A program made the translations under genes and the position numbers. Below, in pieces: positions 44,451 to 53,406 of a stretch of 64,000 nt of DNA (the first letter of the stretch is position 1; each line of letters opens with the position of its first letter). Source of the stretch: Bacilli bacterium (lineage in GTDB: Bacteria > Bacillota_I > Bacilli_A > RF39 > UBA660); the NCBI GenBank assembly GCA_017513865.1, contig JAFWMN010000011.1, positions 62,001-126,000 of the forward strand, in the 5' to 3' direction. Below the pieces are notes generated by a model. The model was not told where the DNA came from, searched no databases, and saw only the letters and a list, made by a program, of their open reading frames with translations.

Positions 44451-46713
44451 ATTCATCATCACTAAAGAAATCGTCAAAGAACTGATCATCAGTGACAAAA
44501 TCATCATCGTGTTTCGTCTTAGTTTCCTTTGGTTCAGCAAGGTCCTTACTAACCTTTAAATTGTCTGCTTTTTCACTAATTCGTGCATTTTCATTAATTT
44601 TGTTAGTAATTTTAGCTGCAAAATCTTCAGATGAAAATGTTGTAGATAAATCTTTTTTAGGAATTTCTTCTCGTATAGGTTCTGAAACTGCTGGCGAAAC
44701 AACTTCCTTCTTAACATCCTCATTTTTAGGATTAACCTCAATAATATCATCTCTTGGAACAACAACTGGTCTTTTAACCGGTTCAATTTTTGGAGCAGAC
44801 GATTTTTTAGCTGAAGCTCGTTTTGCCGCTTTTTCTCTTTCTTCTTTTTCAAGTTCAGCTATTTTAGCATCAATATTCTTAATAAAATCATTAGTTGTTA
44901 GTGGCCTATTATTAACATTCATTTTATCAGCAAGACCAGGCATAACTGAATTAACTAAACTATTCATTTTTTCTTGTCTTTTGGCATCAACATAAGCCTT
45001 TAAATCAAAGATATGAACAGGTTCTTTTTCACGATTTGGATAAACTGCTTTTTCGCCTTTTTCAGCTGGACCCCAATCCATTTGCCAGTTCATTTTCAAT
45101 TTAGTCTTAAAAGGATTCATACGAAGTCTAAGTAAAATAATTTCCCCCATTTTAAGTTTTTGCAAATCACTAACTGTAATTAAAGGCCTTGTTTCTTTTT
45201 TCTCTTTACCATCTTTATCTTTTTCTTTAATTTCATATTCACCACACATCTCGCTTATTTCTTTTAAAGCAGCAAGCTCGGTACTTATTAAGTAAACTAT
45301 ATTTGTACAGTTTCCTCTAATAGTATCGCCTTTTTCTTTACCATAAACTTCAGCAAGTTGGGCATAGTTTTGAATAACGAAATAAAATCTCATCTTACGA
45401 GAACGGGCTGCTGAAACCATCGTATCAACATCTTTAAGCGGTGGCATATTGGCAAACTCGTCCAAAATAAAATTTGTTCTATATGGTAGTTTTCCACCAT
45501 TTTTTTGAGCATAATCAACTAACGCTTCGTAACATTGTTTAAGAAATATTGTAACAAGTGAATGATATGTTTTCTTTTCATCTTGAACAATTATAAAAAC
45601 AGCTGTTTTTTTACTACCAATATCTTCAAAATCAAAATCACTATGTGAAAGCATTTCTGATAAATTTTCACGAGCAGCAAACAATCTAATTTTTTGTTTA
45701 AATACTGATAAAATACTTCCTCTAGTATCTGTAGGTGCAACTATTGTTGATGAAGCACTAACATAAGCTGGTGAATGAGGATCTTTACTTTTAAAGTATT
45801 CATTAACATAAACTGAATTAGGTCCACATTTTTCTTCACCAACTGTTGTAAACGCATTAACACTATTTAAATTTATTTCTTCTTCTTTAGCATCTTCAAA
45901 TAAACCTAAACAAATACCTGAAAAATAATCGGCTGATGTTTTCTCCCAGAATGGGTCTTGACTTTGCGCATTTTCATCATAAAGAATGTTCATTGCAAGG
46001 TCATCTGTAAGTTCGTTAGCTTTATCTGGATTACCATTTTTATAATACTTATATGGCAAATGCAAAGGATTCCAACCACTACCTCTTTGTGGATCACGAA
46101 AATTAAGTAATACTACATTATATCCTTTTTTCTTAAGCATTTCAGAAGTTTCTTCATATATTTCACCCTTAGGGTCTGTAATAATCATTGACTCATCATG
46201 TTTAGCTAAACTATGAACAAGTGGGAATATAGCAACTTGCGTTTTACCAGCACCAGTAGAACCAATAATAATATTATGTCCTTCGCCACTATCAACCCAC
46301 ATTTTTTTGCCATTATTAATTAAAGGAATTCCACCATATTCAGATTTTTCAGCTTGGACTTTAACTGGTTTTAATTCTTTTTTTATTTCACTCTCAGTAG
46401 CCCATCTAGAGTAACCTTTTTTATTTTTCTTACCCTCAGTTGAAAAACCAAATCCTTCTTCCATATCAAAGAACTTATCTTTTACGCTATATAAACTAGC
46501 GCCTAAGGCAACTATATATAAAAATATAGTTAAACCGATATACTTAGGACCAAAAGCTGGAAAAGGATTAAGTCCATAAAAAGGATGATCCAAATCACCT
46601 TTAGCAAATTGGACAATATTTAAAAGTGCAATTGCGACAAAAAATAATAAAACTACACAAAAAACACCAAATATAGCCCAATCCTTAGATTCAGCTCTAA
46701 ACTTTAGTTTCAT
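44449..46713 (-). CDS. VirD4/TraG-family type IV coupling ATPase
   Basis: 754 residues. Two to three N-terminal membrane segments, Walker A IIGSTGAGKTQ near residue 154, MIITDPKGEIYEE, Walker B-like FILDEFANMP near 420, and FYFVIQNYAQL. The C-terminal 190 residues are an extended charged tail ending in a very acidic stretch (DDQFFDDFFSDDE). Such proteins select substrates and pass them to a type IV secretion channel. It is monocistronic at the end of the secretion locus, with its own AAGGAGG site. No relaxase lies nearby. Confidence 0.93.
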   Translation of the reverse strand: MKLKFRAESKDWAIFGVFCVVLLFFVAIALLNIVQFAKGDLDHPFYGLNPFPAFGPKYIGLTIFLYIVALGASLYSVKDKFFDMEEGFGFSTEGKKNKKGYSRWATESEIKKELKPVKVQAEKSEYGGIPLINNGKKMWVDSGEGHNIIIGSTGAGKTQVAIFPLVHSLAKHDESMIITDPKGEIYEETSEMLKKKGYNVVLLNFRDPQRGSGWNPLHLPYKYYKNGNPDKANELTDDLAMNILYDENAQSQDPFWEKTSADYFSGICLGLFEDAKEEEINLNSVNAFTTVGEEKCGPNSVYVNEYFKSKDPHSPAYVSASSTIVAPTDTRGSILSVFKQKIRLFAARENLSEMLSHSDFDFEDIGSKKTAVFIIVQDEKKTYHSLVTIFLKQCYEALVDYAQKNGGKLPYRTNFILDEFANMPPLKDVDTMVSAARSRKMRFYFVIQNYAQLAEVYGKEKGDTIRGNCTNIVYLISTELAALKEISEMCGEYEIKEKDKDGKEKKETRPLITVSDLQKLKMGEIILLRLRMNPFKTKLKMNWQMDWGPAEKGEKAVYPNREKEPVHIFDLKAYVDAKRQEKMNSLVNSVMPGLADKMNVNNRPLTTNDFIKNIDAKIAELEKEEREKAAKRASAKKSSAPKIEPVKRPVVVPRDDIIEVNPKNEDVKKEVVSPAVSEPIREEIPKKDLSTTFSSEDFAAKITNKINENARISEKADNLKVSKDLAEPKETKTKHDDDFVTDDQFFDDFFSDDE

Positions 46714-46835
46714 AAAACTATTCCTCCTTAAAATTTAAATTAATTATACTACATATTAATTTGTAATTTATAAACATTTTTGACTTCTTTCAAACATAAT
46801 TATAACATTTATAAATTAAGAAGTAAATTGTTAAA

Positions 46836-46866
46836 TAAAAAAAGATTTCAGTAAAAACTGAAATCT
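46836..46866 (-). terminator. Terminator after the 46865-47635 gene
   Basis: AGATTTCAGT AAAA ACTGAAATCT stem overlapping the stop codon, T-run on minus strand. Confidence 0.8.
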
Positions 46867-47635
46867 AACAATCCTTAATTAATTTGATTTTTTTACCTTT
46901 TATAGAATAAATTTGGTAACAAGTATCGAATGTAGCCATATCAATAGTTCCTTTACTAACAATAACCTCATACTTGCCATTACCATCTAAATCAATAACA
47001 CTTTGAACAATATAAGGATAACGGTGATCACTGCTTAATTCACCAATCAAGGTATCACCTTTAACTAAGAATACTGAAGAATAACTATCTCTAGAACTAG
47101 ATGTCAAACCATAGTTATTAATAGTATATATAGTTTCGGTAATGCCATCGCCATCTAAATCATAACTTGTCTTCATTAAAGAATCCTTAAAATTATTAAC
47201 TAATTTACCTTTAGCAATTTTTGACAAATAAGAATCATCATCTTCATCATAATATGTTGTTTTATAATCAGCAACTTTTATTTTTTCAAATTTTTTTGTA
47301 TAGGCCGCAGGAACCAAATTTAAATTTAAATCATTATAATCCTTATCAAAGAAATACCATACATTATCTTTTATTTTTATAGATACATCTTTATAAACAT
47401 TTCCTTTAGAATAAACATTATATTCAAAATCTAAGACACTATCATCTAGTTTGTTTATTTGCTTATATTTAGATCCACTTTTGGTTAAAATAAGTGATTT
47501 GTTAATTATAATATAATCTTCTTTCCTATGGTTCACAATTAAAACAACTATTAATAATATAATAAGTAAAAATGCAATCCCAAAAGCAATAATTTGTTTT
47601 TTATAACCATCATCATTTAACAAAGAATTATCCAT
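46865..47635 (-). CDS. Membrane-anchored protein with two DxDGDG-type calcium-loop motifs
   Basis: 256 residues: one N-terminal membrane segment (IIAFGIAFLLIILLIVVLIV), then an extracellular region. Two similar stretches, SYDLDGDGITETIYTINN and VIDLDGNGKYEVIVSKG, look like FG-GAP/VCBS-type repeats whose Asp-rich loops bind Ca2+. No closer family recognised. Start at 47635 (AGGAG site). Directly after the large wall-active protein and probably cotranscribed, so it may act in the same surface complex. Confidence 0.75.
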   Translation of the reverse strand: MDNSLLNDDGYKKQIIAFGIAFLLIILLIVVLIVNHRKEDYIIINKSLILTKSGSKYKQINKLDDSVLDFEYNVYSKGNVYKDVSIKIKDNVWYFFDKDYNDLNLNLVPAAYTKKFEKIKVADYKTTYYDEDDDSYLSKIAKGKLVNNFKDSLMKTSYDLDGDGITETIYTINNYGLTSSSRDSYSSVFLVKGDTLIGELSSDHRYPYIVQSVIDLDGNGKYEVIVSKGTIDMATFDTCYQIYSIKGKKIKLIKDC

Positions 47636-47664
47636 TATCTCAACTCCTATACTATTCAATTGTA

Positions 47665-50600
47665 TTATTTAATCAAATTTTTAATAGCCCAATTATAAAC
47701 ATCTTTTCCTATTGCATCTCTTGCTCCACTTCTAATGCTTTCAGATTTCTTCCTGCCATATGTTTGCTCACAGGCGACACCTAAAACAGCAATATAATAT
47801 CTTTTTCCTTTTTTATTAAATCCCCAAACACCATGAGCACAGCTCTGAGTACCACTTTTAATAAAGAATAAGCCTTCTTTATTCCTATCTTTAAAGTGCC
47901 CGGCAAAATTAATATCTTTCATGGCCTCATTTGTCACTATAACTAAATCATGTGCAGAAAAGCCTGTACCACTAGAATTTTTAGTAGCACCTCGCTTATC
48001 AAAACCACTATAACCTGTAGCCATAAATCTACCATTTAATCCACTACCATTACCTAACAATGTATTAGTACAACCAATTTGTCTAAATAAAACATTCATT
48101 TTTTGTAAGCCTTTAGAATAAGCATCTTTATCGCTACTACTACTATAATATTTACGGCCAATTGCTAAAGGAATATTATCTGCGGTTAAATTATAAGAAC
48201 CCGGAAAATTTCTAGTTGCTGCAAGAAGAACTGATATTTTTCTTCCGTCTTTCAAATCATCCCCGTGTTTCAAATCAGAATTATCTTGAACATATTTTGT
48301 TCCAATAATTGTATCAGTTGGTTTTAAAAGTTTAAGAGCTGCATATCCAGCAAATACTTTAGTTGTAGAACCACCTTCTCTTCGTAAGTCAGGTAACCTA
48401 CTAGCAAGAATTTTACCTTTAGAATCAGCTACTACAATACTTGGATCACTTTTGCTGGCATGACTTTTCCATAATGAGTCAGGAATAGAAATAGAACTAG
48501 AATAATTTATAGTTGATGGTCCATTAACCGAATAAACAGCCCACATCGATCCATCAATATTACTACTAATCAATCTTTTCATTTCTGAATCAGTATATCC
48601 AACATTATTACCAAGTCTCTTTTCAGCAGAAGAATCTTTTAATAAAAATTTGCCATCTCTATAAGCCCAAATACATACATAATGATACTTATCATGTTGA
48701 TAACTCGGAATAGAACCATCAGCTAAATGCCAAGCTCTTACATTTCCTTCATTACCAAATGATGCGACAATTACTCCACCTTTTTGTAAAACACCTTTCA
48801 TTTTACTAATATCTTGTTCTAATTTTTCAGATCTTACACCAAATAATTCAATATTATATTTATTAAATTTAGGATTCATATCAGCCGCAACCATATCATA
48901 TTTAACATTACCTAATCTATTTCGCATATTGTAAAAATCTTTAGGAGTATAACTTTGATTTGTCAAAATATCAACAGCCACAGTAGACGCTACAAGACCA
49001 CAACCAGAATTACAAATAGTTCCAGAAGAAGAATATGCTGTTCTTGAATCATTAAACCAATATGGTAAATCTTTCCAATCACCGTCACATTGTTTAAAGA
49101 ACACGTCATCACCATTAAGGAAAGTGTTATAAGCTCCATCAGTAGAAACTGCTTGACCATTTACACATACTAATCCCTTAGTTCCAGAAGCATTGGTACT
49201 ATAATCAGTAGAAACTCCACCTTCAGTTAAATTAGTCGCACTAGAAACTCGTTTTCCTCCCCACTGAGAAAACCATTCACTACTACCGGGATTTCCATAT
49301 CTATGGTAATAAGAAGACAAAACTTCAAATTCAATAACATTGCCACCATCAGAATGGCCCCACTCATTATAATGTGCATCATGTGGGTTTTTCGTATCAA
49401 ACATAATTGCTGGAATTCTTGTACCATCCTCTAAGAAAAAGTCAATTTTATCACCAACTTTTCCAAAAGTAGAAGTACATGCAATTAAATATCTTCCGTC
49501 AATTGTCGCAATTCCATTATCATGTTTTGCCCCTTTAGCTAACCACTCATCATATACTTCTCTACAATCATATAACCAGTTCCATGCATCAATTTCCGTT
49601 ATAGTATAGCCACCATTACCATATGGAGCTGGAATTTGAATAGCTCCAACACCACTACCACCGGTACAAGTATTATTAGTTGCCGTACCAGTTTGTCCAA
49701 ACATAACATCCGTAGCATACATTACTTTATAACCGTTGATCACCAAATCAGTATACCCTTCGCTTAAAGTATTTCCAACACCGCTTGAACCAGGATCAAA
49801 TACTGTTACATGGCCATTTTCAACACCATTTACTGCAACCCAGTGCTGAGAATGTCCAGCAGCTTTAATTCTTAAAATAATAAATTTTTGATACTTTCCA
49901 TCATAAGGTTCAGAAAGCTCTTTTGAAATTAAATTAGCCAAATTACTATCATCTGCATAACTTACTTCCACCATATCAATCATATGCCAATTAGGCGCGA
50001 TCGTTTGATAACCAGTTCCCATAAAATTGGCGCTAGTAGTTTCAAATCCTCCATGACTACTTAAACTAGTTACAAAAGCTCCTGGGTTAAATTCCGTATA
50101 TCCACTAGGTAGTTCACCAATTTGCGTTCCAGAACGTGCTATTTGCATAGCAATAGAAGTTACCATACATCCGTATTTAGCAACATTTGGTGTTCTACCC
50201 ATATTTATATTTGCCCATTTAGGATCTGCTTGTTTCCAACTTGCAAAATCTCCTGTTGCCCCTGCAATATTAACATTACAACTCGTATCTTCTTTACTAT
50301 ATAATTTTTTATAATAATTAGCCAAATCTATTATTTGCTGTGCATACATTCTTTTTGTCGCACTCTTTTGTGTTTCATCGACTATATTTGAAACTCCATT
50401 ATAAAGACCTCCAACAAAACCATTATTACAAACTTTCTTTAAATTATTAAGTCTTAATTTATTAGATGCATCAGCTACTTTACTACTGTCACCTTCATAA
50501 GAGCCAGAACCTTTTTCCTGCATTTTACAAGTAACCGCATTTAAGACAGAACCAAGAATACCATCGCTGTCATTACCGACCAATCTATTTCCTGCAAGGC

Positions 50601-51096
50601 CATCTTTAAAACACACATCACTATATTGACCGTGATGATTAGAATCGACCATAACTAAAGCCGCAAGTGTTAATAAATCTATTTTTTCATTTTCCTTAAC
50701 TGCCTGAGCTTCTTCTTCAGATAATCCAGTAGAATCTTCTGAAATTGCATCTAATAATTTTGAAAGTCCTCTTGCTCTAACTTTATATGAAGTTTCATTA
50801 TAATCTTTTTCATAAACATTGTTATATGCCGTATCAATACCATAACGATGTAATACAGCTGCCGCTAGGGCTACTTTATCAACGCTATCACCATATACTG
50901 ATTTTAAAGCTTCAACTTTATTATAAAATTGTTTTTCCTTTATATACATTAAGCCATCGCTTTTTTTATATTTACACAAATAACAATAAGCTCCCTTATT
51001 AGTAATTTGTTTTTCTTGCGCTAAAACATATTTAGATGGCAAAAATATTAAAAATAGTATAAATATAAATATAAATGATTTTTTTTGTATTACCAT
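47665..51096 (-). CDS. Large secreted protein: two C39-like peptidase domains plus D-Ala-D-Ala carboxypeptidase domain
   Basis: 1143 residues with signal peptide (FIFIFILFLIFLPSKYVLA). First C39-like domain from about 285: DFASWKQADPKWANINMGRT, Cys in KYGCMVTS (about 309), His in QHWVAV (about 417). Middle region with CTSTFGKVGDKIDFFLEDGT, possibly a 3D/RlpA-like barrel. Second C39-like unit: CNSGCGLVAS (about 695) and KYHYVCIWAYRDGKF (about 802). C-terminal S11-type carboxypeptidase: GGSTTKVFAGY (SxxK, about 908), GSYNLT, and FIKSGTQSC (KSG, about 1079). Probably remodels peptidoglycan around the secretion machine. Confidence 0.82.
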   Translation of the reverse strand: MVIQKKSFIFIFILFLIFLPSKYVLAQEKQITNKGAYCYLCKYKKSDGLMYIKEKQFYNKVEALKSVYGDSVDKVALAAAVLHRYGIDTAYNNVYEKDYNETSYKVRARGLSKLLDAISEDSTGLSEEEAQAVKENEKIDLLTLAALVMVDSNHHGQYSDVCFKDGLAGNRLVGNDSDGILGSVLNAVTCKMQEKGSGSYEGDSSKVADASNKLRLNNLKKVCNNGFVGGLYNGVSNIVDETQKSATKRMYAQQIIDLANYYKKLYSKEDTSCNVNIAGATGDFASWKQADPKWANINMGRTPNVAKYGCMVTSIAMQIARSGTQIGELPSGYTEFNPGAFVTSLSSHGGFETTSANFMGTGYQTIAPNWHMIDMVEVSYADDSNLANLISKELSEPYDGKYQKFIILRIKAAGHSQHWVAVNGVENGHVTVFDPGSSGVGNTLSEGYTDLVINGYKVMYATDVMFGQTGTATNNTCTGGSGVGAIQIPAPYGNGGYTITEIDAWNWLYDCREVYDEWLAKGAKHDNGIATIDGRYLIACTSTFGKVGDKIDFFLEDGTRIPAIMFDTKNPHDAHYNEWGHSDGGNVIEFEVLSSYYHRYGNPGSSEWFSQWGGKRVSSATNLTEGGVSTDYSTNASGTKGLVCVNGQAVSTDGAYNTFLNGDDVFFKQCDGDWKDLPYWFNDSRTAYSSSGTICNSGCGLVASTVAVDILTNQSYTPKDFYNMRNRLGNVKYDMVAADMNPKFNKYNIELFGVRSEKLEQDISKMKGVLQKGGVIVASFGNEGNVRAWHLADGSIPSYQHDKYHYVCIWAYRDGKFLLKDSSAEKRLGNNVGYTDSEMKRLISSNIDGSMWAVYSVNGPSTINYSSSISIPDSLWKSHASKSDPSIVVADSKGKILASRLPDLRREGGSTTKVFAGYAALKLLKPTDTIIGTKYVQDNSDLKHGDDLKDGRKISVLLAATRNFPGSYNLTADNIPLAIGRKYYSSSSDKDAYSKGLQKMNVLFRQIGCTNTLLGNGSGLNGRFMATGYSGFDKRGATKNSSGTGFSAHDLVIVTNEAMKDINFAGHFKDRNKEGLFFIKSGTQSCAHGVWGFNKKGKRYYIAVLGVACEQTYGRKKSESIRSGARDAIGKDVYNWAIKNLIK

Positions 51097-51185
51097 CTAT
51101 ATCACCTTCCTACTCATTTAAATTATTTTACTCATAGTATAATTATAACATTATTGCATTAATAAGTAAAACAATTAATTTGATA

Positions 51186-51214
51186 TTGTATAAAATTTAT
51201 ATAGCTGCTATAAT
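51186..51214 (+). promoter_or_regulatory. Promoter of the 51236 gene
   Basis: TTGTAT (51186-51191), 17 bases, TATAAT (51209-51214). Confidence 0.65.
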
Positions 51215-51235
51215 TATAGTAGAAAAGGTGATCAT

Positions 51236-51769
51236 ATGGAAAATGAAGAAAAAATAAAAAGAATAGTTAGAATAATAATTATATCTTTTATAATTATTAT
51301 AGCAATAATAATAGGACTACATTATCTTAATAAATACTTAACAAAAACAAACACCAAAAGATTTGAAAAATATTTAGAAGACAATAATTATAGTACAGAC
51401 CCTAATGATGAAATTTATTATACAATATTAAAAGATGATCACATCTTAACCAAAACAACTAAACTTAGTGAAGAACAAAACTCTTTAATTTATGTAAATT
51501 ATGACAGTAATGGTGATATAACCGGTACTCTAGAACTATATGGAATAAACGCTTACGGTAAGCAAGGCATCTCATATTTAAAATCAACATATAAAAATAA
51601 AAAATTTGATTGTCAAATAATAACAAGTGCTGGTTTAGAAGCAAAATGTAATTTATTAAAACAAGAAACAGATAAATTTGAAAAAGAAATGAAACAAATC
51701 CTTAAAAAAAGTAAAGTCAATCCTAAACTTATAAAGAAAACAGAAAATTTTATACCAGAACAAAAATAA
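51236..51769 (+). CDS. Membrane-anchored protein of unknown function
   Basis: 177 residues: one N-terminal membrane segment (IVRIIIISFIIIIAIIIGL), then an extracellular soluble domain (RFEKYLEDNNYSTDPNDEIY...). Two cysteines (DCQIITSAGLEAKC) may form a disulfide. It is the only plus-strand gene inside the secretion locus, with its own promoter and a shared bidirectional terminator. No family recognised; a role in the locus is only suggested by position. Confidence 0.7.
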   Translation: MENEEKIKRIVRIIIISFIIIIAIIIGLHYLNKYLTKTNTKRFEKYLEDNNYSTDPNDEIYYTILKDDHILTKTTKLSEEQNSLIYVNYDSNGDITGTLELYGINAYGKQGISYLKSTYKNKKFDCQIITSAGLEAKCNLLKQETDKFEKEMKQILKKSKVNPKLIKKTENFIPEQK

Positions 51770-51770
51770 A

Positions 51771-51801
51771 GAAAAAAACGTTTTTAATAAACGTTTTTAT
51801 A
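51771..51801. terminator. Bidirectional terminator
   Basis: AAAAACGTTT/AAACGTTTTT stem between the convergent genes 51236-51769 and 51797-52510. Confidence 0.75.
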
Positions 51802-52510
51802 ATACATTTTTTTTCTTATAAAGGGTATTAATTAATAAATATATAATAAATCCAACTAAAATTAAAATAGTAAGAACAACTGTAAATCTAACCATTGGAC
51901 TATTAAAATCTATTAATTTATTATTTGTTCTATATTCAATACTAATAATTTTAGAATCATAATTATTTTTATTAATATACCATGTATAAACATTTTTAGA
52001 CACATTATCAGCATTATGATTAATAACTTTATTTTTTGTTTTTAAATTAACTGTTATATTATCAAGATTTTTAAATTGTTTAAATATTTTTATATTTTGA
52101 GCTTCTATTTTAATCGTCTTTTCGTTTTTTTCAATAGCAGTTCGTCCAACTGCAAAAGCTAAAATATTGGAGTCAGAAATTAAATTTTTATTATCAAACG
52201 TACCAGTATATTCCATACCAAAATTCTCATCATCTGATAAATCTTTAACATCATAATAAATAACATTATCTAGTTTTTCATTAGTTTCTGAAACAAAAGG
52301 AGATAAAGAAGATATTGGGATTGGTTTATTTAAATAAATATCAAACAAATTATAAGCATAATTAAGAGTATTATGATCTTTAACACTATCATAATTTTCG
52401 ATAATATTTGTTGTTTCTTTATATATGTCACCATCAATATCTAAATTATAAGTAACATCGCATCCTGTAAGTAAAAATATACAAAACAGTAATATTAAAA
52501 CCTTTTTCAT
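51797..52510 (-). CDS. Lipoprotein with C-terminal membrane segment
   Basis: 237 residues: lipobox LLTGCD at the N-terminus, an extracellular domain of about 170 residues, then a membrane segment (FTVVLTILILVGFIIYLLIN) and basic tail. Both ends anchored in the membrane is unusual. No family recognised, though DIDGDIYKETTNIIENYD near the start resembles the LppM-like lipoprotein pattern. Its start overlaps the stop of the NlpC/P60-type gene, so it belongs to the same unit. Confidence 0.75.
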   Translation of the reverse strand: MKKVLILLFCIFLLTGCDVTYNLDIDGDIYKETTNIIENYDSVKDHNTLNYAYNLFDIYLNKPIPISSLSPFVSETNEKLDNVIYYDVKDLSDDENFGMEYTGTFDNKNLISDSNILAFAVGRTAIEKNEKTIKIEAQNIKIFKQFKNLDNITVNLKTKNKVINHNADNVSKNVYTWYINKNNYDSKIISIEYRTNNKLIDFNSPMVRFTVVLTILILVGFIIYLLINTLYKKKNVL

Positions 52511-53391
52511 TATCTTTCCCTCACATTACCAGAATCATTATAATAATCTGTCATATCAATGCGAACATAACCTGAAAGATCATCATAATCTCTTTTTGTT
52601 AATTTAGCACCAGTTCCCCAATATACCTCTTCTAAACACCAATAACCTGAATCATATGTTCCTACTATTAAAACAATATGTCCCTCTCCTCTAGTAACAA
52701 GAAAATCACCAGACTGACCACCTGTTGTTTCAGAAGTATATCCTCGATTATTCGACCATTTATATATGTCTGCTGTATAAACGGACCTCAGATCTGAAGG
52801 AACACTAAACCCTCCATTATAAAGCGCCCAAAAAGAAAATCCAGAACAATCTAATGCTAAATAATTTTCATCATAAATTCCTTCAGTAGAAGAGGCTTGT
52901 CTTGTTTCTTGATCATATTTTACTCTATAACCTGTATATTTTATATAATCACCAACCAGCGCCATACCAGCCGCTACAACACCTTGTCTAGTCCCAAATC
53001 CAGCTGCATTAACAGAATCAATAATATGCTGATTAAAAGAACTTACGGTTCCTATATCTGTTCCTCTAAAATCTGCAGAAGGATTACCAGAAGATTCCGT
53101 GGCTTCATCACTTAATCTATAATACTCTTCAAAATCATAATTTAGATTAATTCCAACTCTTTCAGAAGAGGAATCGACAAGATGCATAATTTCCAAATCA
53201 TAACCTAGTTCCGAAAGTGTAACAGAAAAAAGAGCAACCAAAAACAATAATACAACTGGGATAATGAATAAAAGTGGTATCCCAATTTGACTTTTTAAAA
53301 ATTGTTTTAAAATATTTGTGGTTGCTTCTCCCTCTGATTTACCTTTATTCCTATTTTTAAAAAATGAAGCAGCTTTTCTTAATAAGTCCAT
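52510..53391 (-). CDS. Membrane-anchored NlpC/P60-like peptidase of the secretion locus
   Basis: 293 residues. N-terminal cytosolic part, one membrane segment (GIPLLFIIPVVLLFLVALFS), then an extracellular NlpC/P60-type domain: catalytic Cys in YLALDCSGFSFWALYNGG, a second motif SGDFLVTRGEGHIVLIVG with the His. Comparable to the CwlT/VirB1-type wall hydrolases that open peptidoglycan for Gram-positive type IV secretion. It lies directly downstream of the VirB4-like ATPase. Confidence 0.85.
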   Translation of the reverse strand: MDLLRKAASFFKNRNKGKSEGEATTNILKQFLKSQIGIPLLFIIPVVLLFLVALFSVTLSELGYDLEIMHLVDSSSERVGINLNYDFEEYYRLSDEATESSGNPSADFRGTDIGTVSSFNQHIIDSVNAAGFGTRQGVVAAGMALVGDYIKYTGYRVKYDQETRQASSTEGIYDENYLALDCSGFSFWALYNGGFSVPSDLRSVYTADIYKWSNNRGYTSETTGGQSGDFLVTRGEGHIVLIVGTYDSGYWCLEEVYWGTGAKLTKRDYDDLSGYVRIDMTDYYNDSGNVRER

Positions 53392-53406
53392 ACCAAATCA
53401 CCTTTT

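Noticed and set aside
44367-44540. N-terminal extension of the rhodanese frame
   Set aside because: It runs back through the traG terminator and coding end; the GAGGTGA site sets the start at TTG 44366.
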